5,118 nucleotides of DNA from a bacterium. GTDB lineage: Bacteria > Bacillota_I > Bacilli_A > RF39 > UBA660. A program made the translations under genes and the position numbers. Below are positions 5,101 through 5,118 of this stretch, piece by piece (position 1 is the stretch's first letter; each line of letters begins with the position of its first letter). The notes beneath the pieces are model-generated. The model was given only the letters and a program-made list of their open reading frames with translations. It was not told the DNA's origin and searched no databases. The DNA lies in contig JAQXIG010000152.1 of NCBI GenBank assembly GCA_029007685.1, positions 1 to 5,118 of the forward strand, written 5' to 3'.

Positions 5101-5118
5101 GGACTTTTTCATGCTTTT
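5101..5118 (-). repeat. IS right terminal inverted repeat (IRR), possibly cut by the window end
   Basis: GGACTTTTTCATGCTTTT is the inverse of IRL with one mismatch. It begins 28 bases after the transposase stop. ATCCTG would be expected next if the tip mirrors 3807-3812. The target duplication cannot be tested here. Confidence 0.82.

Larger units (their letters stand above)
3807..5118 (+). mobile_element. ISAs1-family insertion sequence, right tip at or beyond the window edge
   Basis: A single ISAs1-type transposase gene (3914-5073, frameshifted) is flanked by inverted termini at 3813-3830 and 5101-5118. Length of about 1.31 kb fits the family (roughly 1.2-1.5 kb). Family ends commonly begin CAGG; CAGGAT at 3807-3812 therefore suggests that the true left tip is 3807 and that a few right-end bases lie past 5118. 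On that reading the left target flank would be the AAAGAGGTTT at 3797-3806, and an 8-10-bp copy should follow the right tip, which is not visible. Arg codons are AGA or AGG and Ile is often ATA, unlike uppS and recG, which favour CGT and ATT, so the element is of foreign origin. Confidence 0.88.

Overview
The window looks like chromosomal DNA from a low-GC Firmicute (Bacillota). It is strongly AT-rich, TGA acts as a stop while Trp is TGG, promoters are sigma-A-like, and the two housekeeping proteins resemble Firmicutes versions. A gut clostridium or an Erysipelotrichia-type bacterium fits, but that is inference and no species can be named.

Layout. Positions 1-674 hold the 3' part of uppS (undecaprenyl diphosphate synthase, cell-wall lipid carrier), cut by the window start and closed by an intrinsic terminator that overlaps its last codons. 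Positions 675-1433 hold no recognisable large gene. They do contain a convincing minus-strand small transcription unit (TTGACA promoter, stem-loops, intrinsic terminator with nine U) converging on uppS, a 9-bp tandem repeat, a possible plus-strand folded element, and a possible 33-codon ORF preceded by an 8-bp dyad. Positions 1434-3428 hold a complete recG (branch-migrating DNA helicase) with its own extended -10 promoter. Positions 3429-3812 are a gene-poor stretch with one short ORF and an imperfect direct repeat. From about 3807 to the window end lies an ISAs1-family insertion sequence with matching terminal inverted repeats, whose transposase gene is broken by a frameshift at a short AT repeat.

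How the parts relate. uppS and recG serve unrelated housekeeping jobs and appear to be separate transcription units. The usual downstream partners seen in many Firmicutes (cdsA after uppS, plsX after recG) are absent here, which suggests rearrangement. The IS differs in codon use from its neighbours (Arg almost only AGA/AGG, many ATA and GTA codons), so it is a foreign arrival. The most interesting candidates are the unannotated minus-strand small RNA between uppS and recG and the one-AT-unit frameshift in an otherwise intact transposase.
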